The notes beneath the pieces were generated by a model that saw only the letters and a list, made by a program, of their open reading frames with translations, ran no database searches and had not been told where the DNA came from. A program made the translations under genes and the position numbers. From Clostridia bacterium (GTDB lineage: Bacteria > Bacillota_A > Clostridia > Oscillospirales > Acutalibacteraceae), in the NCBI GenBank assembly GCA_024699005.1, contig JAILQN010000089.1, forward strand, positions 1 to 6,571: a DNA stretch of 6,571 nucleotides, in the 5' to 3' direction. How positions within the stretch are numbered: the stretch's first letter is position 1; each line of letters begins with the position of its first letter. Of this stretch, positions 5,697 through 6,571 are shown piece after piece.

Positions 5697-6326
5697 ATGG
5701 CGAAAGTACTTTTACTCAACGGAAGTCCGCGTGCGCACGGCTGCACCGCGACGGCGCTTGCGGAGATGATCGGGATCTTCGAAAGGGAAGGTATCGAAAC
5801 GGAGCTTATACAGGTCGGCGGGCAGACCGTCCGCGGCTGCGTATCCTGCGGCCGCTGCGCGGGGCTCGGACACTGTGTATTCGACGACCTTGTCAATGAG
5901 GTCGCGGGGAAGCTGGCGGAGGCGGACGGTCTTGTGATCGGCAGCCCGGTGTATTACGGTTCCCCGAACGGAGCGCTCCTCTCCCTGCTGGACAGGCTGT
6001 TTTACAGCACCCGGGATACGTCCAAACAGATGAAGGTCGGCGCCGCCGTGGTCTCCTGCCGCAGAGGCGGCAACACCGCCAGTTTCGACGTACTGAACAA
6101 GTACTTTACCCTCAGTACCCTGCCGGTCGCTTCAAGCACCTACTGGAATCAGGTGCACGGATTCACTCCGGAGGACGTAATGAAGGACGCGGAGGGCCTG
6201 CAGACCATGCGCAATCTTGCCCGCAATATGGCGTTCATGATCAGGGCTATCGCCGACGCGAAGGAGAAGTACGGCCTGCCTCAGGAGGAGCACGACGCGT
6301 TCACCAGCTTTCAGGACGGGAAATAA
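5697..6326 (+). CDS. Flavodoxin-fold FMN-dependent NAD(P)H oxidoreductase with Cys motif
   Basis: This 209-residue protein belongs to the NADPH-dependent FMN reductase / iron-sulfur flavoprotein group. The N-terminal strand-loop 'LLNGSPRAHGCT' (residues 6-17) is the FMN phosphate loop, and 'SPVYYGSPNG' (83-92) is the second FMN contact. Between them is C48-x2-C51-x2-C54-x5-C60, the compact cysteine pattern (C-x2-C-x2-C-x4-7-C) that binds a 4Fe-4S cluster in archaeal and clostridial Isf proteins; in many short bacterial relatives a cluster has not been shown. The protein would move electrons from NAD(P)H or ferredoxin to a quinone, nitro compound or other acceptor, often in redox stress responses; the substrate is unknown. 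It has its own good ribosome site (GGGAGG, 5684-5689) and is separated from the ADP-ribose genes by the large repeat, so it is probably a separate unit. A terminator-like hairpin follows. Confidence 0.9.
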   Translation: MAKVLLLNGSPRAHGCTATALAEMIGIFEREGIETELIQVGGQTVRGCVSCGRCAGLGHCVFDDLVNEVAGKLAEADGLVIGSPVYYGSPNGALLSLLDRLFYSTRDTSKQMKVGAAVVSCRRGGNTASFDVLNKYFTLSTLPVASSTYWNQVHGFTPEDVMKDAEGLQTMRNLARNMAFMIRAIADAKEKYGLPQEEHDAFTSFQDGK

Positions 6327-6340
6327 CAAGCGAAACTCCG

Positions 6341-6383
6341 AAAAAAAAAGCCCCCACGCTGCCATCGGCGGCGCGGGAGCTTT
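6341..6383. terminator. Terminator-like hairpin, best polarity on the minus strand
   Basis: A GC-rich hairpin pairs 6349-6363 with 6367-6381 around a 3-base loop. It is preceded by nine A residues (6341-6349) and followed by only CTTTAAAA. Read on the + strand it has two A-C mismatches and one G-U pair with a short U-tract. Read on the minus strand it has two G-U pairs, one mismatch and a nine-U tail. It probably ends the flavoprotein transcript weakly and blocks antisense reading strongly. Confidence 0.7.
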
Positions 6384-6439
6384 AAAACGCCTGATTCTTC
6401 AAGTGTAAATACGTATCGTGAATATTTAAACGGAGCTTA

Positions 6440-6468
6440 TTGACAAATGCTTTGACTTCATTTATACT
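6440..6468 (+). promoter_or_regulatory. Strong SigA-type promoter for the gene at 6508
   Basis: A perfect -35 TTGACA (6440-6445) is separated by 17 bases from a -10 TATACT (6463-6468, five of six consensus). Transcription should begin near 6475, leaving a leader of about 33 bases with ribosome site AGAAGGGA (6492-6499). A second TTGAC (6452-6456) lies 12 bases from the first, but has no matching -10. Confidence 0.82.
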
Positions 6469-6507
6469 TAATATACGAAAAAATCTCTTTCAGAAGGGAA
6501 GAATTGT

Positions 6508-6571
6508 ATGTCAAAGCTCAAAGAACTGAAGGATAAAGTATTCGCTCCCAATCCGAGCTTCACGTTCAAGG
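6508..6571 (+). CDS. Unidentified protein, N-terminal 21 codons (partial)
   Basis: The frame starting at ATG 6508 is open to the window end and gives 21 complete codons, beginning MSKLKELKDKVF and continuing APNPSFTFK. A ribosome site (AGAAGGGA) ends 8 bases upstream and a near-consensus promoter lies before it, so this is very probably a real start. The segment is Lys-rich and hydrophilic, without a signal peptide in the visible part. It is too short to assign a family, and I do not recognise it. Confidence 0.7.
   Translation, partial: MSKLKELKDKVFAPNPSFTFK

Noticed and set aside
5576..5899. 107-codon + strand open frame spanning the repeat and flavoprotein start
   Set aside because: Its N-terminal half is repeat translation and the rest is the flavoprotein gene out of frame; no ribosome site.

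Overview
All recognisable genes in this window lie on the + strand. The organism is probably a moderately GC-rich Firmicute of the class Clostridia, perhaps an uncultured gut or rumen Oscillospirales/Ruminococcaceae-like bacterium. The reasons are strong AGGAGG-type ribosome sites, a consensus TTGACA-N17-TATACT promoter, and gene types (macro-HTH protein, vWA protein, DraG-type hydrolase, small FMN flavoproteins, CPBP proteases) that I recall from such genomes. This is inference; no rRNA or marker gene is present.

Layout. Bases 1-177 are the winged-helix tail of a Fic-family protein. A tightly coupled trio follows: a polytopic membrane protein resembling YjdF/DUF2238 (179-961), a CPBP-family intramembrane protease (954-1886) and a TPR-like hypothetical protein (1883-2575). 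Next comes an ADP-ribose-themed group: a macrodomain protein with a C-terminal helical/HTH-like domain (2618-3781), a small von Willebrand A protein with an intact metal site (3948-4616) and an ADP-ribosylglycohydrolase (4616-5413). A stand-alone FMN flavoprotein with a compact four-cysteine motif (5697-6326) is followed by a terminator-like hairpin, a strong promoter and the first 21 codons of an unidentified gene (6508 to the end).

The macro, vWA and glycohydrolase genes look like a functional set. Two recognise or remove ADP-ribose (macrodomain, DraG-type hydrolase); the vWA protein probably scaffolds or binds a partner. No ADP-ribosyltransferase is visible, so the set has 'readers/erasers' without a local 'writer'. 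The truncated Fic protein upstream could modify proteins with AMP, but a link is speculative.

The most striking non-coding signal is three degenerate heptanucleotide arrays. They occupy the three gaps that follow the TPR, macro and glycohydrolase genes, and each starts at or just around the upstream stop codon. Two of them are back-to-back arrays in opposite orientation (3793-3870 and 5407-5645) that keep exact 7-base phase within each array and can fold into long hairpins; the third (2554-2584) is a single short arm. The heptamer differs at each site, yet the architecture is the same. They resemble the short tandemly repeated repetitive (STRR) heptamers known from cyanobacteria and may be a dispersed repeat class in this lineage.
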